From NCBI RefSeq assembly GCF_900112025.1, contig NZ_FOKL01000011.1:141901-205900 (forward strand): a stretch of DNA of 64,000 bases, in the 5' to 3' direction. The DNA comes from Janthinobacterium sp. 344 (GTDB lineage: Bacteria > Pseudomonadota > Gammaproteobacteria > Burkholderiales > Burkholderiaceae_D). Below, piece after piece: positions 15,473 through 22,668 of this stretch. Each line of letters opens with the position of its first letter. The first letter of the stretch is position 1. The notes beneath the pieces were generated by a model. It saw only the letters and a list, made by a program, of their open reading frames with translations, searched no databases and was not told the origin of the DNA. The position numbers and the translations under genes were made by a program.

Positions 15473-17200
15473 ATGACCGACAGCCACGCCACCGCCGCCG
15501 AAGCGGGCAGCACCGACTGGGCCGACAAGCATTATCTGCTGGTCGACGACTTCATCGGCATCCGCATCCTGCTGCGCGAATCGCTGCGCAACCTGGGCGC
15601 GCGCCACATCGACCAGGCGGCCAGCGGCGGCGAAGCCATGAAGCTGCTGGCCAAGACGCGCTACGACGTGGTGCTGTGCGACTACAACCTGGGCGAAGGC
15701 AAGAACGGCCAGCAAGTGCTGGAAGAGACGCGCGTGCGCAACCTGACGGCGCCGTCCAGCGTGTGGCTGATGGTCTCGGCCGAGAAGAGCGTGGAGTCGG
15801 TGATGGGCGCGGCCGAGCACCAGCCCGACGCCTACCTGATCAAGCCCATCACGGAAGGCGTGCTGCTGACGCGCCTGAACCGCGTGTGGCACAAGAAGCA
15901 GGTGTTCCGCGAAATCGACCAGGCCTGCATGGAAAAGGATTATCTGCGCGCGGCCAGGCTGTGCGACGCGCAGATCGAGGTCAACAAGCTGCACGAGCTG
16001 GAACTGCTGCGCATGAAGGCCAGTTTGCTGCTGAAGAGCGGCGAGCCGGAAAAGGCCCGCGCCGTGTATGAAAAAGTGCTGGCCGACCGCGATTACAGCT
16101 GGGCCAGGGCGGGCCTGGGCAAGATCCGCATGAATAACGGCGAGCACGAGGCGGCGCGGCAGATCTTCCAGGGCGTGATCGTCGAGAACAAGTACTACAT
16201 CGACGCCTACGACCAGATGGCCGTCGCCTATCAGCTGATGGGCCAGCATGAGGAAGCCTGCGGCGTGCTGGAAAAGGCGGCGCGCCTGTCGCCCAATTCC
16301 GTGCCGCGCCAGCGCAACCTGGGCCAGGCGGCGCTCCGCATCGGCAATGTGGGCATGGCGGAAAAGGCCTTCCGCAAATGCATTTCCATCGGCGAGTTTT
16401 CCGTCATGAAGACGCCGGACGCCTACCTGGGCCTGGCGCGCGTGTGCGGCCTGAAAAAGGATGCCAAGGAGGCACTGCAGTGGCTGCTGCTGGCGCAGCG
16501 CGAATTCTCGCCCGAGCAGATCGGCTTGCGGGCGAAGATCACGGAAGGCATGGTGCACCACGAAACGGGCGACTACCGGCGCGCGCGCAAATGCGGCGAC
16601 GAACTGGAAGCCATGCTGGTCGAGGACCCGGCGCGGCCCGAGAAAAATATCTGCATGGAACTGGCGACCCTGCTGTTCGCCGTCGGCGTGAAGGATGCGC
16701 CGGCCGGCCTGCTGTGCTACGTGGTGAAGAACAACCACGACAACCAGGTGGTGCAGGACGAGGTGCAAAAGATCTTCGACAAGGCGAAGATGGGCGACGA
16801 GGGCACGAGCCTGATCATCGCCGCGCGCAAGGAAGCGTCGGACTTGATGAACAAGGGCGTGCTGCTGTGGAAGACGGACAAGCTCAACGAAGCGGTGGCC
16901 TGGATGCGCACGGCGCGCGAAAAGCTGCCGAACAACCTGCGCATCCTGTTCAATTCGGCGCAAATCATCGTCTCTTTCCTGCAGCAGCGTGGCTACCAGG
17001 CGGACTTGGCGGCCGAAGCCATGGAAGTGTTGTTGTATGTAGACAAAATTGCACCAGGACAGCAGCGCTTTGCCCAATTGATGGAGCAACTGGTGCAGTT
17101 GACGCCCCCCGCGGAGCCGGAAGCGGTGGCCGTGGTACTGGAAAAAGCCCCGCCCGCGCCGGAAAAAGGGGGAAAAGTCGTGCGCCAGCGTGCCGGATGA
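15473..17200 (+). CDS. response regulator with TPR repeats
   Basis: This 575-residue protein has a receiver domain (HYLLVDDFIGIRILLRESL; phosphoacceptor Asp70 in VVLCDYNLGEG; lysine in YLIKPI) followed by roughly 400 residues of TPR-like helical repeats (KARAVYEKVLADRDYSWARAG, HEAARQIFQGVIVENKYYID, HEEACGVLEKAARLSPNSVP, LNEAVAWMRTAREKLPNNLR). There is no DNA-binding or enzymatic output domain, so the output is probably a protein contact made by the TPRs. It lies 11 bases after the sensorless kinase; the pair forms a compact two-component unit. REC-TPR proteins are common in Proteobacteria, but no specific function can be given here. Confidence 0.88.
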   Translation: MTDSHATAAEAGSTDWADKHYLLVDDFIGIRILLRESLRNLGARHIDQAASGGEAMKLLAKTRYDVVLCDYNLGEGKNGQQVLEETRVRNLTAPSSVWLMVSAEKSVESVMGAAEHQPDAYLIKPITEGVLLTRLNRVWHKKQVFREIDQACMEKDYLRAARLCDAQIEVNKLHELELLRMKASLLLKSGEPEKARAVYEKVLADRDYSWARAGLGKIRMNNGEHEAARQIFQGVIVENKYYIDAYDQMAVAYQLMGQHEEACGVLEKAARLSPNSVPRQRNLGQAALRIGNVGMAEKAFRKCISIGEFSVMKTPDAYLGLARVCGLKKDAKEALQWLLLAQREFSPEQIGLRAKITEGMVHHETGDYRRARKCGDELEAMLVEDPARPEKNICMELATLLFAVGVKDAPAGLLCYVVKNNHDNQVVQDEVQKIFDKAKMGDEGTSLIIAARKEASDLMNKGVLLWKTDKLNEAVAWMRTAREKLPNNLRILFNSAQIIVSFLQQRGYQADLAAEAMEVLLYVDKIAPGQQRFAQLMEQLVQLTPPAEPEAVAVVLEKAPPAPEKGGKVVRQRAG

Positions 17201-17264
17201 TAAACTAGGGGCCAGCGTGGGTTCGCCTGCGCTTGAGTTGCTTTACAACAATAAGGAAGAAACT

Positions 17265-17480
17265 ATGCGTGATGTGGTCAATGAAGTATACAAAAAAATG
17301 AAAGTCGGCGCCGTTGCCTGGGTACGCCCGGTGGCCGCCAAGGGAGACACGCTGGAAACATTCCAGTCTTCGTACGAGCACGCCAAGGCGCTGGCCGACG
17401 AAGGCCTGATCACGATCGGTGACGTTAAACGCCAGGCCGACAATCAGATCGAGGCGATCCGCATTCATCGTATCGCCTGA
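17265..17480 (+). CDS. small conserved hypothetical protein
   Basis: This 71-residue protein has no recognised domain and is rich in charged residues and helix formers (MRDVVNEVYKKMKVGAVAWV, SSYEHAKALADEGLITIGDV). A good ribosome site, AAGGAAGAAACT, precedes the ATG at 17265; the in-frame start at 17190 lies inside the upstream gene and lacks one. It follows the REC-TPR gene by 64 bases and converges on the PhaM-like gene. It looks cytosolic. No function is assigned. Confidence 0.7.
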   Translation: MRDVVNEVYKKMKVGAVAWVRPVAAKGDTLETFQSSYEHAKALADEGLITIGDVKRQADNQIEAIRIHRIA

Positions 17481-17501
17481 TCATATCGCCTCTCAGGGCC
17501 G

Positions 17502-18236
17502 TCAGGATTTGCCTGGCGCCTTGGACTTGGGTGCCGCGCGCTTTGCCGGCGCCTTGCGCAGCGGGGCCTTGGCCTTGGCTGCCGTGCCTGCGTCTGCCGG
17601 CTTGGCGGACTTGCCGGCCGCTGGCTTGGCCGTCGCGCCCGCCGTTCCGCCGCCAAAACCGGCCGCTGCCGCACTGGCCGCATCAGGCGACATCGCCGTC
17701 GACACCGCCTGTTTGAACTGATCTTGTAACAAATTCCACCAAGCACTCGGATTGGCCAGCTGGGCTGCCGCATGGCCGCCGGCGTCGGCGGGCACCGCCG
17801 CAGGGGCCGCTGCCGGTTCCGGTGCGGGAGCCGGTGCAGGTTTCGCCTCAGGCGCTGGCGCAGCTGGCGCCGCCTGCTGGAAAAACGCGGAGGCATACGG
17901 CACGGATTCGAACAGCGACTTGTCGCTGGCGCCGGGCTGGGTGATGGCGGCCGCCAGGGAAGCGCCCATCGATTTCAGGGTGGCGATGGTGCCACGCTGT
18001 ACTTCCAGGGCCTGGATACTGCCGCGCAGCATGCTGGTATTGAGGTTCAGCCACGCTTCGACGGCTTTCAGGTCGTTGATCTTCTTGTCCAGCTCTTCGA
18101 CCGACATGGTGGGCGCCGTGATGCCGGGCACGCCCATGCCAGGCACGCTCATGCTGCCCCACAGGTTCTTGACGAAGTCGAGCGTATCGGTCACAACTGC
18201 TGCGCCCGGCATTTGGGGCATTTGCGGGTTTGCCAT
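17502..18236 (-). CDS. phaM: PhaM-like polyhydroxyalkanoate granule regulatory protein
   Basis: This 244-residue protein has the two-part build of PhaM. The N-terminal conserved block is TDTLDFVKNLWGSM...TMSVEELDKKINDLKAVEAWLNLNTSMLRGSIQALEVQRGTIATLKSMG (about residues 16-95). It is followed by an Ala/Pro-rich linker and a basic lysine-proline-alanine tail (KAKAPLRKAPAKRAAPKSKAPGKS) resembling histone H1 tails. PhaM in Cupriavidus activates PHB synthase, binds DNA and ties granules to the nucleoid. The ATG at 18236 follows GGAGATTTCGC on the minus strand. It is monocistronic here. The assignment rests on architecture and the conserved block. Confidence 0.85.
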   Translation of the reverse strand: MANPQMPQMPGAAVVTDTLDFVKNLWGSMSVPGMGVPGITAPTMSVEELDKKINDLKAVEAWLNLNTSMLRGSIQALEVQRGTIATLKSMGASLAAAITQPGASDKSLFESVPYASAFFQQAAPAAPAPEAKPAPAPAPEPAAAPAAVPADAGGHAAAQLANPSAWWNLLQDQFKQAVSTAMSPDAASAAAAGFGGGTAGATAKPAAGKSAKPADAGTAAKAKAPLRKAPAKRAAPKSKAPGKS

Positions 18237-18385
18237 GCGAAATCTCCTGGTAGATGGATAGGCCTAGCGTAGCAGATATCAGCTTGCAACTGACGCAAGC
18301 GCGCGAACATTTTCTTACATAAAACATCAGAAGTTGAGCACGGGCAAGAAGCAGAGAAGGGGGCGAAAGCGTTACACTACGCCTC

Positions 18386-19504
18386 ATGATGCCCGCTTCC
18401 TTCTTTTCCTCGCCACGCCGCCGCACCGTCGTCTTCGTCGCGGTGATCGGCGCGCTGCATTACATGGCGCTGGAATGGCTCACGTCGCGTGCCAGCATGG
18501 TGCCGCTACGGCCGGACGGCGCGCAGGTGGTCAGCATGGCCCTGCTTGCCGCACCGCCCGAGCCACAGCCTTTGCCGGTGCCACCGCCACCGCCCGAGCT
18601 GCCCGTGCCCAAGCCCAGGCTGCCGCCACCGCCGCCGCTGACGGACTTGCCGTCGAGCGAGTCGGCGCAGTTGACGGCGCCGGCCAGCGAGGCGCCGCCA
18701 GGGCCGGTGACGCCGGCCCCGCCAGCGGCGGGCGCGCCCGCCATCACGGCGCCGGCCCCGGCCGTGGCGGAAGTTCCCGCGCCGGCGCCCGCACCGCCGC
18801 CACCGGCCGTCGAACAGGCGCGGCGCTACAAGACGAATGCGCCTGCCTCGGCCCAGTTCGACCTGCACGTGGACCGGCGTGACGCGGATGGCACCAAGTG
18901 GCAGGGCGTGGCCTCCATGGCATGGGATAACCAGGGCGCTACGTATCAGCTGAAACTGGAAGTGGGCTTGAGCATGCTGATCACGCGCATCAACCTGCTG
19001 GTGCTGACCAGCGAGGGGCTGATCGATGGCACGGGCATCGTGCCCGTCACGGCCACGGAGAAGCGCAAGGGCCGCGCGCAAACGGCCACGCATTTCAACC
19101 GTGATAGCAAGCTCATCACGTTTTCGGCCACGACGGCCACGGCGCCCTGGCAGGAGGGGGCGCAGGACAAGGCCAGCGTGCCGTTCCAGCTGGCCGCCAT
19201 CGGCCGCGCCGACGTCAACCAGCTGGCTGGCAATATCGATATCCTCGTCGGCGAGGAAAAGGAAGCGACCGTGTTCCGCTTCCAGCTGGTGGGCGAGGAA
19301 GAACTCGATACCCGGATGGGCCGCCTGGTGACGTGGCATGTGCGCCGGCCGCCCAAGCCGGGCACGTATTCGTCGCAGCTCGATATCTGGCTGGCGCCAT
19401 CGATGCAGTGGTATCCGGTACAAATACGCAATACTGAGGCGAGCGGGGCTTTGACCACGCAAACCGTCACGAAGATCTCCGTCAATGACGCAACAGGAAA
19501 ATAA
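18386..19504 (+). CDS. DUF3108 protein with N-terminal anchor and proline-rich linker
   Basis: This 372-residue protein starts with a membrane anchor (TVVFVAVIGALHYMALEWL) and a long Pro/Ala-rich stretch (about residues 50-150), followed by a beta-rich DUF3108 domain (SAQFDLHVDRRDADGTKWQG, YQLKLEVGLSMLITRINLL, RDSKLITFSATTATAPWQ, YSSQLDIWLAPSMQWYPVQI). The layout is TonB-like: an inner membrane anchor and a periplasm-spanning proline linker. The domain's function is unknown. Its stop (TAA, 19502-19504) directly abuts the ATG of a second DUF3108 gene at 19505, so the two form an operon. Two ATGs occur in tandem at 18386 and 18389. Confidence 0.8.
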   Translation: MMPASFFSSPRRRTVVFVAVIGALHYMALEWLTSRASMVPLRPDGAQVVSMALLAAPPEPQPLPVPPPPPELPVPKPRLPPPPPLTDLPSSESAQLTAPASEAPPGPVTPAPPAAGAPAITAPAPAVAEVPAPAPAPPPPAVEQARRYKTNAPASAQFDLHVDRRDADGTKWQGVASMAWDNQGATYQLKLEVGLSMLITRINLLVLTSEGLIDGTGIVPVTATEKRKGRAQTATHFNRDSKLITFSATTATAPWQEGAQDKASVPFQLAAIGRADVNQLAGNIDILVGEEKEATVFRFQLVGEEELDTRMGRLVTWHVRRPPKPGTYSSQLDIWLAPSMQWYPVQIRNTEASGALTTQTVTKISVNDATGK

Positions 19505-20269
19505 ATGATGACTCTGACTACCTTGAAACACTTGCTGGCCGCTGGCGTGCTGGCCGCCACCCTGACTCCCGCCATGGCCGACGCGCCTGTCGACCACCCC
19601 GTCATCAAGCGCCCGTACAAGCTGGCGCCTTCGGCCGACCTCGTCTATTCGATCAAGGCCAAGCAGCGCGGCATCGGCCTGTCCGGCGAATCCGTCAGCA
19701 ACTGGCGCGTGGGCGATGGCAAGTATTCGCTGCTGGCCGAAACCAAGGCGGCTCTGTTCGGCAAGATCCTCGAGCAGCGCAGCGAAGGAACTGTGGACGA
19801 ATATGGCCTGGCGCCCGCGCAATTCGTGGAAAAGCGCTTCCGCAAGGATGCCGTCACGACCAACTTCAAGCGCGACAGCAAGACCATCGTCTTTGGCGAA
19901 GGCGATGAAACGTATCCGCTGAAAGGCGGCGAACAGGACCGCAACAGCGCCGTCTGGCAACTGGCCAGCGTGGCGCGCGCCGCACCCGAGAAATTCGTCC
20001 CCGGCTCGGAATGGGCCTTCTTTGTGGCCGGCGCGCACGATGCCGAGCCGTGGGTCTTCAAGGTCGTCAAGGAGGAATCCGTGTCCACGGGCATGGGCGA
20101 CGTGGCCGCCATCCACCTGGTCAAGGCGCCGCCGCCGGACAAGAAAGGCCAGCAAGTGGACCTGTGGCTGGCGCCGTCGCTGGAATGGTATCCCGTCAAG
20201 GTGACATTCGCCGACGCGGACGGTGGCGATTACGTCGAGCAAACCTTGCAGAAGATCGTCAAGAAGTAA
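19505..20269 (+). CDS. DUF3108 secreted protein
   Basis: This 254-residue protein has a signal peptide (MMTLTTLKHLLAAGVLAATLTPAMA) and one DUF3108 domain (APSADLVYSIKAKQRGIGLSG, NWRVGDGKYSLLAETKA, KRDSKTIVFGEGDETYPL, GQQVDLWLAPSLEWYPVKVT). It shares the closing LWLAPSxEWYPV pattern with the upstream gene product, so the two are distant paralogues, one anchored and one soluble in the periplasm. Their stop and start codons abut. No enzymatic motif is visible and the role is unknown. Confidence 0.85.
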   Translation: MMTLTTLKHLLAAGVLAATLTPAMADAPVDHPVIKRPYKLAPSADLVYSIKAKQRGIGLSGESVSNWRVGDGKYSLLAETKAALFGKILEQRSEGTVDEYGLAPAQFVEKRFRKDAVTTNFKRDSKTIVFGEGDETYPLKGGEQDRNSAVWQLASVARAAPEKFVPGSEWAFFVAGAHDAEPWVFKVVKEESVSTGMGDVAAIHLVKAPPPDKKGQQVDLWLAPSLEWYPVKVTFADADGGDYVEQTLQKIVKK

Positions 20270-20319
20270 GCGCTTGCCAATGGTTTTTGTATCAAGTTGC
20301 CAACCCGGATGCAAAAACC

Positions 20320-20331
20320 GGGGTCGGACCC
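20320..20331. repeat. GGGGTCGGACCC half element
   Basis: A single variant arm of the GGGGTCAGACCC family lies in the 281-base gap between the DUF3108 gene and the condensin operon. That gap holds nothing else recognisable. Confidence 0.6.
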
Positions 20332-20550
20332 TGAGGGGGCATGCGCCCGGCGGGGGGGCAGGCCGATTCAGCAGGAACCGACGGTCTTCGCCATTGGGGT
20401 TTCCGTCAATACAACACTCGGCAACCTGACTGCCCGCAGGCTGTCCTCCCACGCGCTAAATTGCATGTCAGAACTGATATACTGACGCCCCCGCCCCGCA
20501 GCGCCGCGTTAGCCCGCTGCGCCGCCCGCTGAACACTCATCCGGAATAGA

Positions 20551-21933
20551 ATGATTGATATAATGGCAAGTGCAGCCGTGGCTACGGATGCAAATCAGAC
20601 AGAGCAAGAGCATCACGATTCCTTGCAGGCGCATTTCCAGCCGAATATCTCAGCCGACGAGATCGAGCAGGTTTTCCATTTGAAGCGGGCGCAGCCCTTG
20701 CTGCAAGTGTTTACCGCTCTCTTCCACGGCGGTTTCGACGGCGTGCTGGTGCGCCTGCTGGTGTTGCGCGAGTTGGCCGCCGATGCGGCCACGTCCGCGT
20801 ATACGCGCGCCGATATCAACACCAAGCTGGCGTACCTGTTGCCGGAAAGCCTGGAAACGGTCTTGCTGCGCCTGCGCTCGAACCAGCTGCTGGCCTGGGA
20901 TGCGCAGCAGGGCGTGTACCGGGTCACGCCCATGGCGCGCAATGTGCTGTCCGCCATCGACAGCCTGCTGGGCCTGGGCCAGACGGAAGACGAGGCGGAA
21001 ATGGGCTTTTTGCTGTCGCAGGTGGCCGGCGCGCAAGCCGTCGGCGGCGTGTCGGTCGAGCAACTCCAGCATTTGCTGGGGCGCCTGGTGGATTTGACGG
21101 AAGAATTTTCCGACGCCATCGCGTCCGGTTCCGAATTCCGGCTGCGCACGGCGCAGGCGAAGTGGAACATGGCCTGCGACTGGGTCGAGAAGGGCTCCGA
21201 GATCCTCGTCGCCATCACCTCCGATGAAAACGCCGACAGCGCCACGCACAAGGCGGCGCAGGCGATCGGCCGCGCGCAGAGTAAATTGCTGAACATGCAA
21301 GGCATGTTTTCGCGCGCGCTGAACCAGATCGAGCGCCAGCGCGTGCACCTGGGCCAGTCGGGCCTGTCGACGACGGACATCAAGCGCTGGCTGCTGCAGC
21401 ACGACGACCTGGCCAGCCTGGCCGAGGGCGCCATCGACCAGCCTGTCGTGCCCCTGTTCTCCACGCCGGCCGAGATGATCGACGTGGCCGAAACGGAACT
21501 GCTGTCCGAACGGGCGGCAGGCGTGACCAACACGGGCCTGCCCAGCGGCGAGGACGCGCCCACCACCATCAGCGACGGACCCGCCATGCAGCTTGAACTC
21601 GATGACCTTTTGGACCGCCTGTCGAACTTCGCCAGCCTGGGCAATTTCCCCAGCATCGGCGAAGAGGGGCCGAAATCCGTGCCCGTGCAGGATTCCCTGC
21701 TGCCGGCCAGCTTTGCCGTGGCCTCGTACCGCGCCTCGATGCTGCCGCTGCTGGGCGACGTGTCCGAAGCGAGCTTGCAAGGCTCGACGGCCGAACTGGC
21801 CCGCCTGCCGATTACCTTTACACCGACCGACGAGATGGTCCAGCTGACCGACCCCCACGTGGCGGCCATGTCGATCGCCTCGCTTTCACTGAATGTTTCA
21901 CTTGATTTAGATAGCGGCACCGCCGATGAATGA
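20551..21933 (+). CDS. MksF/JetA-like kleisin subunit of a condensin
   Basis: This 460-residue protein is the first of a three-gene SMC operon. Residues about 25-140 look like a winged-helix domain (HLKRAQPLLQVFTALFHGGF, LLPESLETVLLRLRSNQLLAW, GVYRVTPMARNVLSAIDSLL). Helical segments follow (about 165-290), then an acidic low-complexity linker and a C-terminal region (ELDDLLDRLSNFASLGNF onwards). This fits MukF/MksF kleisins, which bridge the two SMC heads. A second ATG at 20563 is also possible as start. It overlaps the next gene by eight bases. Sequence similarity to characterised MksF is only structural in style, so the name rests mainly on operon order F-E-B. Confidence 0.72.
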   Translation: MIDIMASAAVATDANQTEQEHHDSLQAHFQPNISADEIEQVFHLKRAQPLLQVFTALFHGGFDGVLVRLLVLRELAADAATSAYTRADINTKLAYLLPESLETVLLRLRSNQLLAWDAQQGVYRVTPMARNVLSAIDSLLGLGQTEDEAEMGFLLSQVAGAQAVGGVSVEQLQHLLGRLVDLTEEFSDAIASGSEFRLRTAQAKWNMACDWVEKGSEILVAITSDENADSATHKAAQAIGRAQSKLLNMQGMFSRALNQIERQRVHLGQSGLSTTDIKRWLLQHDDLASLAEGAIDQPVVPLFSTPAEMIDVAETELLSERAAGVTNTGLPSGEDAPTTISDGPAMQLELDDLLDRLSNFASLGNFPSIGEEGPKSVPVQDSLLPASFAVASYRASMLPLLGDVSEASLQGSTAELARLPITFTPTDEMVQLTDPHVAAMSIASLSLNVSLDLDSGTADE

Positions 21934-22660
21934 CGATTCCCAAATCCTGATTGCGCGCCTGCTCACGCATCAAACCCTGCGCCGCGACGACAAGCTCGTC
22001 AAGCGCGTGCTGTCCGACGAGCTGTTCCGCGCCGAGATCGATGCGCGCCTGCTCGCCTGCGGCCTGAAGCTGCTCGACAACGTGTACGCCGACCATGTCA
22101 CGCTGGCCCTGACGCGCACCATCGAGCCGAAGATCTTCGGCGCGCGCGACGTGTGGCAAAACAATAACTTCGGCCTGGCGCGCGATGGCGTGGCCTTGCT
22201 GGTGGTGCTGTGGGCGCAGATCATCCTGCCCAAGCGCGAACGCCAGGAAACGCACCAGCATGCGGACGACGACCAGAACGACATGTTCGGCACGGAAAAG
22301 CCGCTGCCGCGCGCGGAAGATGCGTCGATCGGCATCGCCTACAAGGCGCTGCTGTCGGACTTCGGCGACAAGCTGGGCAAGAAGACGCGCATGGACATGA
22401 ACCTGGGCACCCTGGCCAAGCTGGGCTTCATCGAGCGGCGCGGCGACTATATCCTGGAAGGCCCGCTGCTGGACCTGATGATGGATACGGACGTGCTGAA
22501 GGAGCGCATCATCAACGGCGCCCTGGCCGACGTGTTCAAGCGGGCGCCCGCGCGCCTGGTGGCCGTCAGCGGTGATCCGCTGCAGGATGCCGACCTGTCC
22601 GCCGACATCGGCGATCTGCCCGACGCGGGCGACGAGCCCGTGTCCGACCTCCCTCACTGA
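21926..22660 (+). CDS. MksE/JetB-like condensin accessory subunit
   Basis: This 244-residue protein lies between the kleisin-like and SMC genes, as MukE/MksE does in other condensin operons. It has a helical N-terminal part (QILIARLLTHQTLRRDDKLV, LFRAEIDARLLACGLKLLDN), a middle RDGVALLVVLWAQIILPKRE and a winged-helix-like KLGKKTRMDMNLGTLAKLGFIERRG. These fit the tandem winged-helix fold of MukE. The ATGAATGA overlap with the upstream gene shows coupled translation. MukE-type proteins bind the kleisin and modulate SMC ATPase. The assignment rests on operon position, size and predicted fold. Confidence 0.72.
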   Translation: MNDDSQILIARLLTHQTLRRDDKLVKRVLSDELFRAEIDARLLACGLKLLDNVYADHVTLALTRTIEPKIFGARDVWQNNNFGLARDGVALLVVLWAQIILPKRERQETHQHADDDQNDMFGTEKPLPRAEDASIGIAYKALLSDFGDKLGKKTRMDMNLGTLAKLGFIERRGDYILEGPLLDLMMDTDVLKERIINGALADVFKRAPARLVAVSGDPLQDADLSADIGDLPDAGDEPVSDLPH

Positions 22661-22668
22661 AAGTACCC

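Noticed and set aside
15254..17089. 611-codon minus-strand open frame opposite the REC-TPR gene
   Set aside because: His/Gln/Arg-rich antisense shadow of a gene with a clear receiver domain.
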